Shown here piece after piece: positions 34,486 to 46,000 of a stretch of 64,000 bases of DNA. This DNA comes from Branchiostoma lanceolatum. Its lineage: Eukaryota; Chordata; Leptocardii; Amphioxiformes; Branchiostomatidae. Location: positions 28,281,925 through 28,345,924 of the forward strand of contig NC_089725.1 in assembly GCF_035083965.1 (NCBI RefSeq), read 5' to 3'. Positions within the stretch are counted from its first letter, which is position 1. The number at the start of each line of letters is the position of its first letter. A program made the position numbers and the translations under genes. Under the pieces are notes generated by a model, which searched no databases, was not told the origin of the DNA, and was given only the letters and a program-made list of their open reading frames with translations.

Positions 34486-36429
34486 CTATGTGTCGTTTTT
34501 TCTCCACCTTATCAAGAATATGCTGTGGTCAGGCATGCTAGTGGCAAACACCAGTCCTAACTTCTCGTTCAGTTCAAACCCGTCCAGCCAGTCACAGTCT
34601 CCTGCTATGATACTGGAACCTCTCTTGGACTTCCTGATGACGGGGAGCGGGTATTTACAGATGTACCTCTGAGTCCTGACGTCCATGACATATAGGTGCT
34701 GCCAATGGTAGATCAGCGAAAACACTGTGCCGAAACCCAACAGAGCTGGAGAACACTGCTTGGTGGGAATGATGCGCAGCTCGAATGTTGCAAAGTCCCA
34801 CAGGTAGATACCTATGTCGGACGCACAAACAATGCCCCGCCCATCAAACTGTAACCTTGGCAACAAGCTGATGCTCTTGTCCTCAGACACTGCCAGTGTT
34901 CTGAGGGGTTTGCAGTTGACCTCTGTGCTGATTGGCCATATCTTTATTTCATTTCTGTCCATGCTGATCAGTACATACTCTCCTGCTCGATGGACGACAG
35001 AATCAACTTGACACTTCCTCAATATAACTCTCGTTACCCACTCGGTGTGCCCGCGAAATACATTGTAACATTCCCCCGTGTTCAGAGCCCAAAGGTTGAC
35101 CGTGCCGTCGGCCGATCCGCTGGCCAACAGCTGTAATTCATCGCTGTAGTCCACACTGAACACCGCACCAACATGGCCAACAAACACCTGCATCCTTTGA
35201 CCTGTGGCCCAATCCCAGCATGCCAAAGTGTTGTCAAACGAGGCCGTCACCACCTTGTCCTTGTCGAACTTCAGGTCAGCGCAGGTGTGTGTTTCTATGA
35301 CGTGTAAACACTTCCCAGTCTGCACGTCCCACAGTCGCACGGACAAGTCATCGGACCCCGTTGCAAGCTTCCCCTCACTGTAGTACAGGGCGTACACCCT
35401 CGCGCTGTGACCATACAGCGAGGTGCTCTCGAAGGCTGTCCCGTCCTCCAGGTCCCTGTGCCTGGAGATGGCCCTCAGGTAGGAATGTTTGAGCAGCTGT
35501 CCATCCTGAGACTTCTCGTCGCAGTCCATCCTCAGTCCGATCTGCCAACACGCAGCATACCAGGCTTGGGAGCACCCACTAACCACCTTGTTCCACTGCT
35601 TGCTCACCACACAGCACCTGCACAGGGGGTAGACATACATGTAAATCCTTACATAGTAGCTTGTGCTGAACAAACAATCTGACAAAACCATCTAGCAGTA
35701 GTTTCTGTCACTGAACACTAGTAGTGATACATGTTTATACACTAACACAGTGATGTCTGAGGTCAGGAACAAAGGTTCATTTCTATCTACAATACAAAGA
35801 CGAGACAGAAGTTTGGAATGAGACATGACTGCATATATAACGCATGTGTAACAGTGGAGTTTAAGCAGCACTAACTGACCAGTCTAACGGGTCCGGACAT
35901 TTTAGCCTAATGGTTAGTGCATGTGGACTATGGCTGTGCGCTGGCTGGCCCGAGCAAATTAAAGAAAGGGTAACTATCAGGTAACTATGATAGAAGTACT
36001 GTTAACAGTTTGAAATGTAGCTATGGCACAAATACTTGTATGTACTAGTTGTAGCTATGGCACAAATACTTTTACTAGTTGTAGCAATGGCACAAATACT
36101 TGTACTAGTTGTAGCATTGCTGGACCCAATTTAGTGTATTGTTTGTCTTTTTGCATTGTAATTGGGGAGCCTTTCATCATTTCAACTTGCCTTAATAATG
36201 TCTTAGGATCCAAAAATGTGCACAGGTAGAAACTCAATTCCAGAGGCAACAGTCGCAAGAAGTCTCTCTTCAGCAGCGTCTCCAGTTTGGTGGACAGATG
36301 GGACAGCTGACTGGCACCACTGGTGGCGATCAGGAGGTCCAGGGTCTCGTTACGCTGCTTGTCGTCCAGGTCCGAGAAATCTCGAGACAGCTGGGACAGC
36401 CAAGACTTGAACTCGTTCGCCTCCTTCAT
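34486..36429 (-). CDS. FBXW2: F-box/WD-repeat protein 2
   Basis: Substrate-recognition subunit of an SCF (SKP1-CUL1-F-box) ubiquitin ligase. Two coding exons, 36429-36191 and 35617-34486, give 1,371 nt and 456 residues (human about 454). Exon 1 encodes [10 protein letters not shown] and the start of the F-box ([18 protein letters not shown]); exon 2 completes it ([11 protein letters not shown]) and carries all WD40 repeats, with motifs such as [61 protein letters not shown] and GHTEWVTRV, ending in [15 protein letters not shown]. All of the WD propeller lies in one 1.1-kb exon. The start is placed at 36429 because it aligns with the family's first Met and an AG acceptor (CCCAG) lies just upstream; an in-frame Met at 36501 is a less likely alternative. 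The intron has a GC donor. Confidence 0.96.
35903..35936 (+). repeat. tRNA-like SINE head remnant
   Basis: TAGCCTAATGGTTAGTGCATG resembles a polymerase III A-box; no B-box follows. Probably a broken SINE head in the FBXW2 intron. Confidence 0.35.
36016..36120. repeat. Tandem repeat, three units of 30-34 bases
   Basis: Units consist of TGTAGCTATGGCACAAATAC followed by TT(G)TACTAGT, with starts near 36016, 36050 and 36080 and a partial fourth at 36110. Located in the FBXW2 intron. Confidence 0.85.
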
Positions 36430-37432
36430 CCTCCTGGGTTGATGGCTGCGTCCAGTCACTCCAGCATCAGTGGCAACATGCAGATCGGTGCCATGCATCA
36501 ATCCATTGTCAACAGCTGTTCACAGCTGGGCCCAATGTGAACCATGCCTTGTTTGGTCTGAACTTCTGTAAAAAATGTGAAAGAGTTTTTTGGCACTTGT
36601 CCATGATGCAAAATGAAAGTTCTGGCACATACCCAGATACAATTTATCCATGATACAACAATATATAATTTATCTTTTCAAGCTAAAATTTGTTACCGCC
36701 TAAGCAGGGACATGGTAGGGCATCAAATTCACAAATAATTTATCAATGGTTAGTAGGGAAAAAGTACACCGCTGTCTGAAAAATATCTTGGACAAGGTCC
36801 ACATACACACGGATGTGACAGACTACATGATGATGACTTCTGCTACCTCCCGCCCACCTACACCGTACTCTACGGACGTTATCATCCTAAATGACTGCAT
36901 CTGTTGCTACTGATGGAAATCCAGCATTCCAGTTGGAGAAAGGAGGCAAATCTGAACATGAAGCTGCAGTGATGAGCTCAGAGCGACATGATCACGGGAT
37001 GCAGCCGTGGGCGGGCATTAGTGGGCGGAACTACGCCCGGTGACGTTACACTCCCGTCCCACCAAACGGTCCCAGAAAGGCAATCTTACGATTTATGGGG
37101 GAAACGAACCCAATGTAAGATCGTTCATACGTTCACTGGTGCTCTCGTGCCCACCCTTCAAACATATCGTACCTTTCTCCTGCCGTTTGCCTCTTCTGCC
37201 AACAATAATAACACACCTGACACGAACCTGACCCGTTTGCAGACTTGCACCTTTCCTAATGACTTACCAGCAGGTTCATCCCGGCTCCCTTTCCATTGGG
37301 GCATTTAGACCCCAATATTTCAACACTTGTCGTTGATTGGCCAGTGGAATAAAGTGCTTTTCTATGATTGGTCAGTTATTTTGATGTACAGGCACAATCG
37401 TTTTAGCCTCGTTTCCAGATCTATGTGGGAAA
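36430..37432. promoter_or_regulatory. Head-to-head promoter region, FBXW2 / CDAN1
   Basis: About 1 kb between start codons. GGGCGG-type boxes occur near 37008-37025 (GTGGGCGGGC, GTGGGCGGAA). At the CDAN1 end, AAAATGGCGGC overlaps the start codon and is followed by GCCATCTTG, two opposed YY1-type matches. The FBXW2 5' UTR probably includes an upstream non-coding exon, because an AG acceptor sits right before its ATG. Confidence 0.5.
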
Positions 37433-40400
37433 ATGGCGGCCATCTTGAAAACTTTGCTGGATCTGAGAGGAGATTTGAGTCTAGAAATCGTTCTGCAGTG
37501 GCTTAGTCAAGACGGCAGCGGGAGACAGGTAAGGCAGTTGGAAGAACCTGATAGTAATTTGTATTCTGTACGGATAGCACCAGCTATACACCCCTGGTAA
37601 CCTACTTTTTGCACTTATTGGGGAGGGGGGCGAGTTCACAGAAGGCTCACAGAAGGGACCGAAGACAGCTGTATAAACTATATAATATTTTGGTTGTAGA
37701 CAGCTGGACTGTACAAGAGTGCACAAAGCTCGAAGTTGGTATGCAAGCACCAACTACTTGAAAATTCGCATGGGTTTAAGGTGGCCAACTGCAGACTTTG
37801 ATCAGGGATATACATTACCATAAATCAATTTCAACACAACGATGTACAGGAAATTAATCAAGGAGGTTTATTAAAACCTCCTTAGAATAATTAATAACGC
37901 TCACATTGAGCTTTCAGTCATGAGCTACGATTTTCAAATAGACTACTTACCGGTCATTGTTATGAAGTTGTGAAATCATGTTCAATCTTTTGTTGACTGC
38001 CTCTCACCATCAACTGAGTCCTTTCAGACCTTCTTGGTAAAGGTTCAATCCAATGATCATTCGTGAATTGATTAGAATTCAGTTAGGTCACAAGATTTTC
38101 ATTATAAGATGATTGCAGAAAACCTGTTTTTTTTAATTGAACACCCCACATGTATTTCTGTAATTCAATGTGTTTTATGTGTTTTATAACTCAGACAAAA
38201 TTATATTTCAAAACTTGTCTCATAGCATGATTTGTGATGAACTGAACTTTTGTGATGATTGTGTCGCAGGATGTTGCAGCTTCCTGTGACCTGCTGACAT
38301 GCTGCAGCCAAGACGAGTTTGTAGTTTTCTTCCTGAACTACCTGCGTGACAAGACGGGACATCTCCTGAACGGTCGGCAGACCGCTGTGCAAACACCTGT
38401 CAAGACACCCTCCACCAAGCATTTGAAAGTCAAGGAGTCCAGCAGTGTCTCAAGAAGACAAGCATCCACGTCAAGAACTCAGCTGTTCTCTGTCAGTCCA
38501 AACCCTCAGCCAACTGCAGACATTTCCAACCAAAACAGTTCTCTTTTTTCCCAGGACTTGTCCATCTGTGACAGCTTCACCGATGGGGAATCCTCTTCCC
38601 ACTTCTCCAGCATCCTCCATAATAGTAGCAGAAACTCTCCTAGTCCTAGTCCTTTCCATGGCAGAAAAACTCCAAGAGAACAGAAGATTACCCTAGGAGA
38701 ATTTCTTTTCAAGACTCCAGAATCAGGCAATAAGAGAAAGAGTCCAAATCCTGCCAGCCATGGTAGAAAGGACAAGGACCGAGGAAACTACAGTGCATCT
38801 CCGCACATTGGTAGGAAATCTGGAGGAAAGGGAAAGGGAACACCTTCCACAGAAACAAAGGAGATTCAGATCGGGAAAAGAAGATCAGAGCCTCCGCCCC
38901 AGCCTGCTGTCTTTAACCTGGGAAACATGGACGACTTTCCACCAATGGGGAGCCCATCACCCATGTGAGCTTGAAACTTTGTTCTATTTTCTGCATTTGC
39001 GATACCCACTTGAACTGATTGTCATTCAGCTTTCAAACCTGTTTTACTTTTAGTAGTATTGGTAATGCTGTATGCTATCACACACACTCAGCTTCCTGTT
39101 TATCGTCTCTTGTTCCGTCTCATGAGGGTTAGTTGTGCTTGCACAAAGTATTGAGGCTTGATTTCAGACCCACAAGTGCCTATTTGTACCTAATAGAAAT
39201 ATTGCCTTTTACAGGAAGATAACTCCATCCAGACGCATCACCCCAACTCCCGTCACCAAGGATGGTTCCCGCCCCAGCAGTAGGGTGTGTTTTACCTCCA
39301 CTCCCCTGTCAGAAGCTCCCTCCTCCCCAGCAGCACAGGACCACAGGTCCTTATTCAGCAGTCCTCCCAAGGCCCTGTCCAGGACATCTGTACTGCAGGA
39401 GGAACGGGAACTGCTCAAGATGGAGAGGTTCGTCGTTAGAAATACAGTTTGTATCAACAAGAACATCTGCAATCAATTTCATTACTACCTCGTACAGCCA
39501 CGCTACAATGATAGTTCTGTAAAAAAAAAGATGAAGAACGCAAAAGACGGCCATACTCTTCGAATGCATGAGGATGCTGTTGCATGTTCAAACGGCTGGA
39601 CCCATTCGGAATAACCACAAATAACTTACCCTTCACTGCCCCCCGTTAGATACACCATGTTAGAGTTCTGATTTCATACTTTAGAGATTTTGACATCTTA
39701 TAGGTTTGCAGTGCTATTATGTCTTCTCTATTTGCTACAGGTCTAGACTGCTGAGTGATAGTGTCCCTACAAATGCAGACAGTCCCAAAGATGAGTCCCA
39801 CCCTGCACCATGTGTCACCCCCACCAAGGCTTCCATACTGACCCCCACCAAGGCTGCCCTCATGAGACAGTCAAGTGTGAGCGAGACAATAGCTGACAGG
39901 AACCTCGTCACACATGAGGATGTGATTCAGACACTTGCAGAGCTCTACTCCCAGTGCATTCAAGGTAATACATCAACCGCAATGTGTTCTTGCTATCATG
40001 CCAAGTCAATAGTCAATCCTTGACAGCGAGAGATTGTGTAACACAGCATTTTCTAATCTTGGACATTGAATGATGTCAATGTATGACATCATGCTTTGAA
40101 TCCAAAATCTAAAAATGACACCTTTCTATAAGACGTTTCTTTCAATGCTTTTGCTGCTTGTTTTTTTTTATTAATGATATGACGGACCCATTAAACAGTT
40201 GACATGTATGTGTCTGCAAGTCTTTATAAACATTCTATATTTTTTACCTTCTTCACATCAGCGAACCTTGCACCCAACCTTGCAGTGGAACTTCACTTCA
40301 CCATCCAACTACTTACCATCAAAGGTACAGGTGAGAATGGACCACCAGCCAAGGAGAACCTAGGTAACTACAGGCTTTTTCCTCCTGTTTCTAACATGTA

Positions 40401-42965
40401 CTCTGGATGTTAGTTTAATTTTCTTACAATGAACTGTATTGGTGACGTAACTTTGTGAGGGCTACACCTCTGGGTTGAGATGAGGGATAGTGATCATGAT
40501 AATGATGAGTTTGCTTTTGATATTTTCAAATGATTATGATAGCTAAGAGATCAAGCATCTTGGAATAGAATGCTATTTATATGTTTTGCAATGGATTGAG
40601 AAGAAACAACATGTGGAACCATGCACATACACTTTTACATTCTTAGCCATAACAGTTGTCATCCATCAAAAACTCGCTATGTAAATCTAAATGGTTGTAT
40701 ACTGTAACTTTCCACATGCTCAAAAGTATCTTCAGACATTCTTATGAGATCTCTACTTTCCTTCCAGCAGACCCTGAGGACACTAACTACCTTCAGTCTG
40801 TCCACAACTGTGTCCTGTTTGCTACCATTGTCCTGGAGAAGCAACTCAGGTGAGGGCTTACTTATTGTACATGTTTACGTTTTGCTGTAATGCCTAATGA
40901 GGGCCTCATTGCAAAGCAATATTAGACACCCTGGCTTTATATGGAGATTCTAGAGATTCTATAGACAGACTGGCCCTAATAACTGTAGCTTTGTACACAG
41001 ATAATGATCTTACTTTTGCATTGACAAAGCATCGGGATAAATTGAAAAAGAAAGGCTAAGTATATATCTGTAGGACAGTAGAATAAAAACTCTTTATTTG
41101 TTTTCCCGAAACATAAATACTGAAACAGCATTATCTCTGAATCGCATTATTTTATGGCATTGTCCTGGTTTTTGTTTTGTTTCAGAATACTGTCACTGCT
41201 AGACAAGGGCACATTAAGACTTCTGGCTGACAACCCCAGGATAGGAACATTCTCCCCCACGCTGCAGCAGGCACTCATAACTGCTAACGGCACTTGTCCC
41301 TTCAGGGTAAGAAACAGACAGACATTTGCTTAATGTTGTCCTGAAATAAAGGTGTATTTCACTTGGTGTTTTTTTAATGAATAAACAAATGTGAAATTTA
41401 TTTAGAACTGAATTTTGAAATATTCATTGCTGTGTCATGTACTTATGTTAGTGGTTTTCGTGGTGACCTCTCCTTTCTCCACAGCAAAGTCATCACACAA
41501 CAAACAATACAGATTTTCTGTCAGCAATGCACTCTGTGTTCCCGAAAAGAAATTAAAACACCTCCCTTTCCTGTTAGCATGCTATTAAGTCCCATCAAAC
41601 CGAAATGCATCTATAAGTAGCCATTGAAATTATCACAACCCTGCATACGGCATACTAGTGATTATAGTGACTTACAGAATGATGGAAATGATGTGAAAAT
41701 TTGACTTTATTTGTATGATGTATGAGATGTGTTTGTAAACAGACGAAGGAGATCCGTACAGCCTCCCCCATCTCCAGCGTGCCCTTCCAGTCTGACACAG
41801 ACAACAGGCACAACTTCCCTAGCGACCACTCCTTCCACACTTTCAAGAAGACCAGGTATGCAATGATGCAGTTTTGGAAACACGTATCGACTTATACATG
41901 TATAATGTTTTACTTTTTAACACTTGTTTGTCACTATTCGTAAGCCTGATATGTGAATATAGGGTTTGTCAGCCTACAAGCAACTTATTCGTGACAGAAA
42001 ATAGTGTAAGCAATCATCAAAGCTTGGCATCTTCCAAAATATGTAAGGTAGAAGAAATATATAGTATATACAATGATAAATCTAGGATTGAAACTGTAGA
42101 GGAGGGCAGGAACCTTCTTTCAACCTCTGCTTGTATTTCTGTATCTGTATCTAGATCTGTATAGCTTGTATAACTGCCCTTCGGTATAGCACACCAGCTA
42201 TTTTTCAGTGCTGTAGGAAAGCAAGTCTTTGGGAATATCTTGATAGGATTGTGATGTACATTGTATCTATGCACATCTAACAGAGACAAGTTCTATGAGC
42301 TGTTGAGGGAGTGGGAGGATAAACATCTCAAGCCTGACTGGTCCATGCAACTGGCCATGGGAGAAAGGATCAGGTAAACTATGCTGCAAATATTAAAAAA
42401 TGTGCTTTCTTCTAATAGGGAAATTTCAACACTATGTGGATGCATTCTGTTGTGACAAAACCTTTTTTGTGGTTGCATGAATTATGTTTCACTAAGTAAC
42501 TGATGACTCTTTGTTTTTTGTAGGATTTTGCTCTACTCAACAGCAGACTTTGCCAGTCTTATCCACTTTGCCCGTCTGTTTCAGTCACAACTCATAAGGG
42601 TGAGATTACACATGTACAGTCAATAATGTGCTCTTAAGCTGCTTAGTGCAGTATATTGCCTTTATTCTGATGAGATGTTGTTAGTTGATTAAGTTACATT
42701 TGTCACAAGTTGCGTGTTCAAAGTGGGGAAAGCAGGAAGTGTGCTACAGAAATTCAACAACCTCACAGCTCTGTGAACATGTCATTTGACATCAATGATA
42801 TTTTTGTTTATTACAACCATGTAGATGTGTAAGGGAGACAGCATTCAGGACCAGGATGTGGAGGAGGACATTGCTCTGCTAACCGAGCTGAGGAAGTCAA
42901 ACCCAGAGAAACTGAAAAGGTAGTCTGTATGCTTGTTTTTTTGTTTTTGTTTGTGTGTGTGTGTT

Positions 42966-43027
<62 letters not shown>

Positions 43028-46000
43028 CTTGCGTGCCTGCGTGCGTGTGGGTGAAAATGTTGTTTTGATTTTTTTGTTCCTGTTTTAATAGGACTGGTGA
43101 AGATATTTAAAGCATTGTTATAAAAAAAGGTGACTTGTCGCTCACCGCTAATTTCCTTCCCCACCCAGGCTGCAGGAGCGCTTCATCACCCCCTGGAGGA
43201 CAGGAGGACCATGCCCCCCTCCCGCCTTCCCTGGACACCAGGAGTTCTTCAAAAACTTCCTACAGGCTGCAGCAAGGTGAGGCTGGCAATAGATGTTATA
43301 ACTAATGTTGAAACTTTTGTGGCTTTTTATTTCCAGGGGACCTCTCCACTGCAAATTCATGACACCACAAATATGTCTCCCTTACAAGTTGTTTGACTAC
43401 TGTACTACAGAATTGTTTCAATGTGAGTTTAGAATTTAGAACACCGCGGAAACATTTTCCTTTACACCTCAGTGTTTTATTAAGGTGCATCACATTTGTT
43501 TTTCTTTTTCCAGCCATGTCTTCAACCAACTGATAGTTGACAACTTCTCAGCTGAGATTCAAGAGGTAAGGCTTTTCAAGTCATCTTACCGTCCTGCTAA
43601 TATAAAATTGACAGTTCCTTTTGATGTCAAAATGTCAAAGACATAGAAATAGAGGTGGTCTAATTTCAACATCGTAATTGTGCAATATGAAAATCAAGGG
43701 TTGTATTAAGTATTGAGTTTGTTTCTTTTGTGGCACAGCTTGACACCACCCAGTTTGGACTGCCAGACAACACAGCTGACAGTGTTGATCAGGTACGTAA
43801 AACTTTAACCTTCCCTTGTCTTGCGTATGGTGCATTCTGTTCCATAGACATAGGAACAATTCATCACTTTTCCATAAGACAAAGTTGCAGTTGACCTACA
43901 CACCATTTTTTTGTCCTCAGCATAGAAAATATTTTTATTTCTATTTTAAGGATTGTTTTGTTGGCATCTAGCTGTAGATATGCAGGTACTTGTCTGTTAG
44001 AGGTCCTTATTTGGGTTCACAGGAGCAGAGAGACTCCTATGCCTCATGCCTGCTGAACCTGAGAATTCTGGGAAAGTTTCTGGGATTCATCGTCTTCCTG
44101 CCTTACCGCAGTCCACAGCTGCTGCCAGAGAGCATGATGGCCTCAGCACTCTCTGTCAGGAACAAGGTAAGTCCCATTGTCACCAGAGAGATTCTAGAGA
44201 TTTATGGGACAATTAAGAAGTCAGGTAAACTTCACTGTTGTACTAACAATTCGAGATGTCAACCCCGTAGACAGGACTATTCTTTTTGATAAGTGTGGTG
44301 GGTTCTTTAATGTGCTGGAGGTGTGGCTCTAGTCAAACATGTAAAATGACAATCAACAGTTTTTGTGTCCCATCCGTCTCTCATTTTCACCTGTGAGGAC
44401 ATAGGTATAAAGAGCCTTTCCCCAGGGCACAACATTGGGGCCTGTCAGGGATTCGAAGCCAGAACCCTAAGATCCTTAGTCAACAACTCTAACCACAAGA
44501 CCATTTGCCACCTAAATGTTTTCCTCCAGGTCTGTCAGCCGATCGACATTTTGAGGTATCTACAGGACAGCCTAAAGCACTGTCAGGCCGAGCCTGCCAA
44601 GGATTCAGACACAAAACCTTTAGATTCAACAACAACCCTAACCACAAGACAACCCTAACCAGAAGGCCACTTTGCCACCTACATTTGTAAATGTTTCCCT
44701 CCAGGTGTGCCAGCCTATCGACATCCTGAAGCACCTACAGGACAGCCTGAAGCAGGGTCGTACCATCCTGACTCTCCCGTGGGTGGTGGAGTATCTCAGC
44801 ATGATGGACCCCATGGCTCCTAAACTGGACTCCTACAAGGAAATACTCTCCATCCTCTTACACATACACAGGTATTGTTGGAGTCATCCCTTCATTTTAC
44901 ATTGTTGATGACATTATAAAAAGCTTTGCTTAGTTCTACTTGAAGTTATGCATTTATTTCTCAAACCAGGTTTACACATAATTACCAATAATCACATCAA
45001 GACTACGTCTCAAAGATCATAGTTGACTGTTCTTTTTTTTTTTAAATCATGGTTGGCTGTGATTTTTTTTCTACATGTTTTAATAAAGATGGAGTGTACT
45101 CGAAATGGAATTGACCAATCCTGTATGTTTATTTCAGATCCATCCACCATTCTCCCTCCAGTATCCTCTCCACCAGTCAGCTCCTTGTCCTGCTGATGTT
45201 AGGGTGGCTGTTCCAGGTAGGGTAGTTTATTTCAAGACGTAAACATAAAGATTTCCATTCATGTTTGTCTCTGTGTCACCATTTCTTGGAGGCTGAGGAA
45301 TGTCCACTCTTTACATTATCTTGAATAATTGATATGTTTCTGCTCACAGCCTTACAGCAATTAGGCTAAATGCTCAGACTAATTTTGCATGTGATACTTG
45401 CTTTTGGCAGCAGTTGTGTGCTATTTGATTTTTAAATGTGGGTAAATAGAAATTTATTGAAAAAGCTGCTTGCACAGTGTATGATTTCTCACCCTGATTT
45501 CTGACCCCCCCAGGTTCCAGCAATCCTGACCAGCATGATAACTCTCCATCCTGATGCTGACGAGCTGGTAGTTCCCAACTTCAACAGGAACAGCTGTATC
45601 TCTCTGGTAGGTATTTGTATGGTATATAGATAGAGTACTGAATACTGTTAATTCATGTATTTTCACAGGGACTTAATTCCATAGCAGAAGTAGAAAGTTT
45701 GTATGGTGCTTGTGATTGAAACAAGTCTGTAGTACATATAGAATACAACACGGGGTATTCCGTATCACCCGAGGTACCAGCCCCACCGCGGGTCGGATCG
45801 CCCGACGGCCGTAGGCCGGAGGGCGATCCGACCCGCGGTAGGGCTGGGACCGAGGGTGATGCGGAATACAACGTGTTGTATTTTATTTATGTCATACCTT
45901 GGTCATACCCACCCGAGAAAACATACATTTCAATGCGGAATGCGCCAGAAGTTGAGGGAGTTTTGTGTCCTTGAACAAGAAACTGTAGCAACATTGATTC

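Larger units (their letters stand above)
35618..36190 (-). other. GC-AG intron of FBXW2
   Basis: The donor reads AAG|GCAAGT, the classic context of the GC-AG class, and the acceptor reads CTGTGCAG. Phase 2 joining gives [12 protein letters not shown], matching the family F-box. A GT donor 4 bases downstream (CAA|GTTGAA) would shift the frame. The intron also contains a tandem repeat and a tRNA-like A-box segment. Confidence 0.85.

Noticed and set aside
44530-44583. Mutually exclusive alternative exon of CDAN1
   Set aside because: No donor in the required phase follows and similarity breaks off into SINE sequence; treated as a decayed copy.
45780-45850. GC hairpin as a bacterial-type terminator or sign of bacterial DNA
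   Set aside because: It lies in a CDAN1 intron and belongs to a dispersed element also present at 22690-23005.
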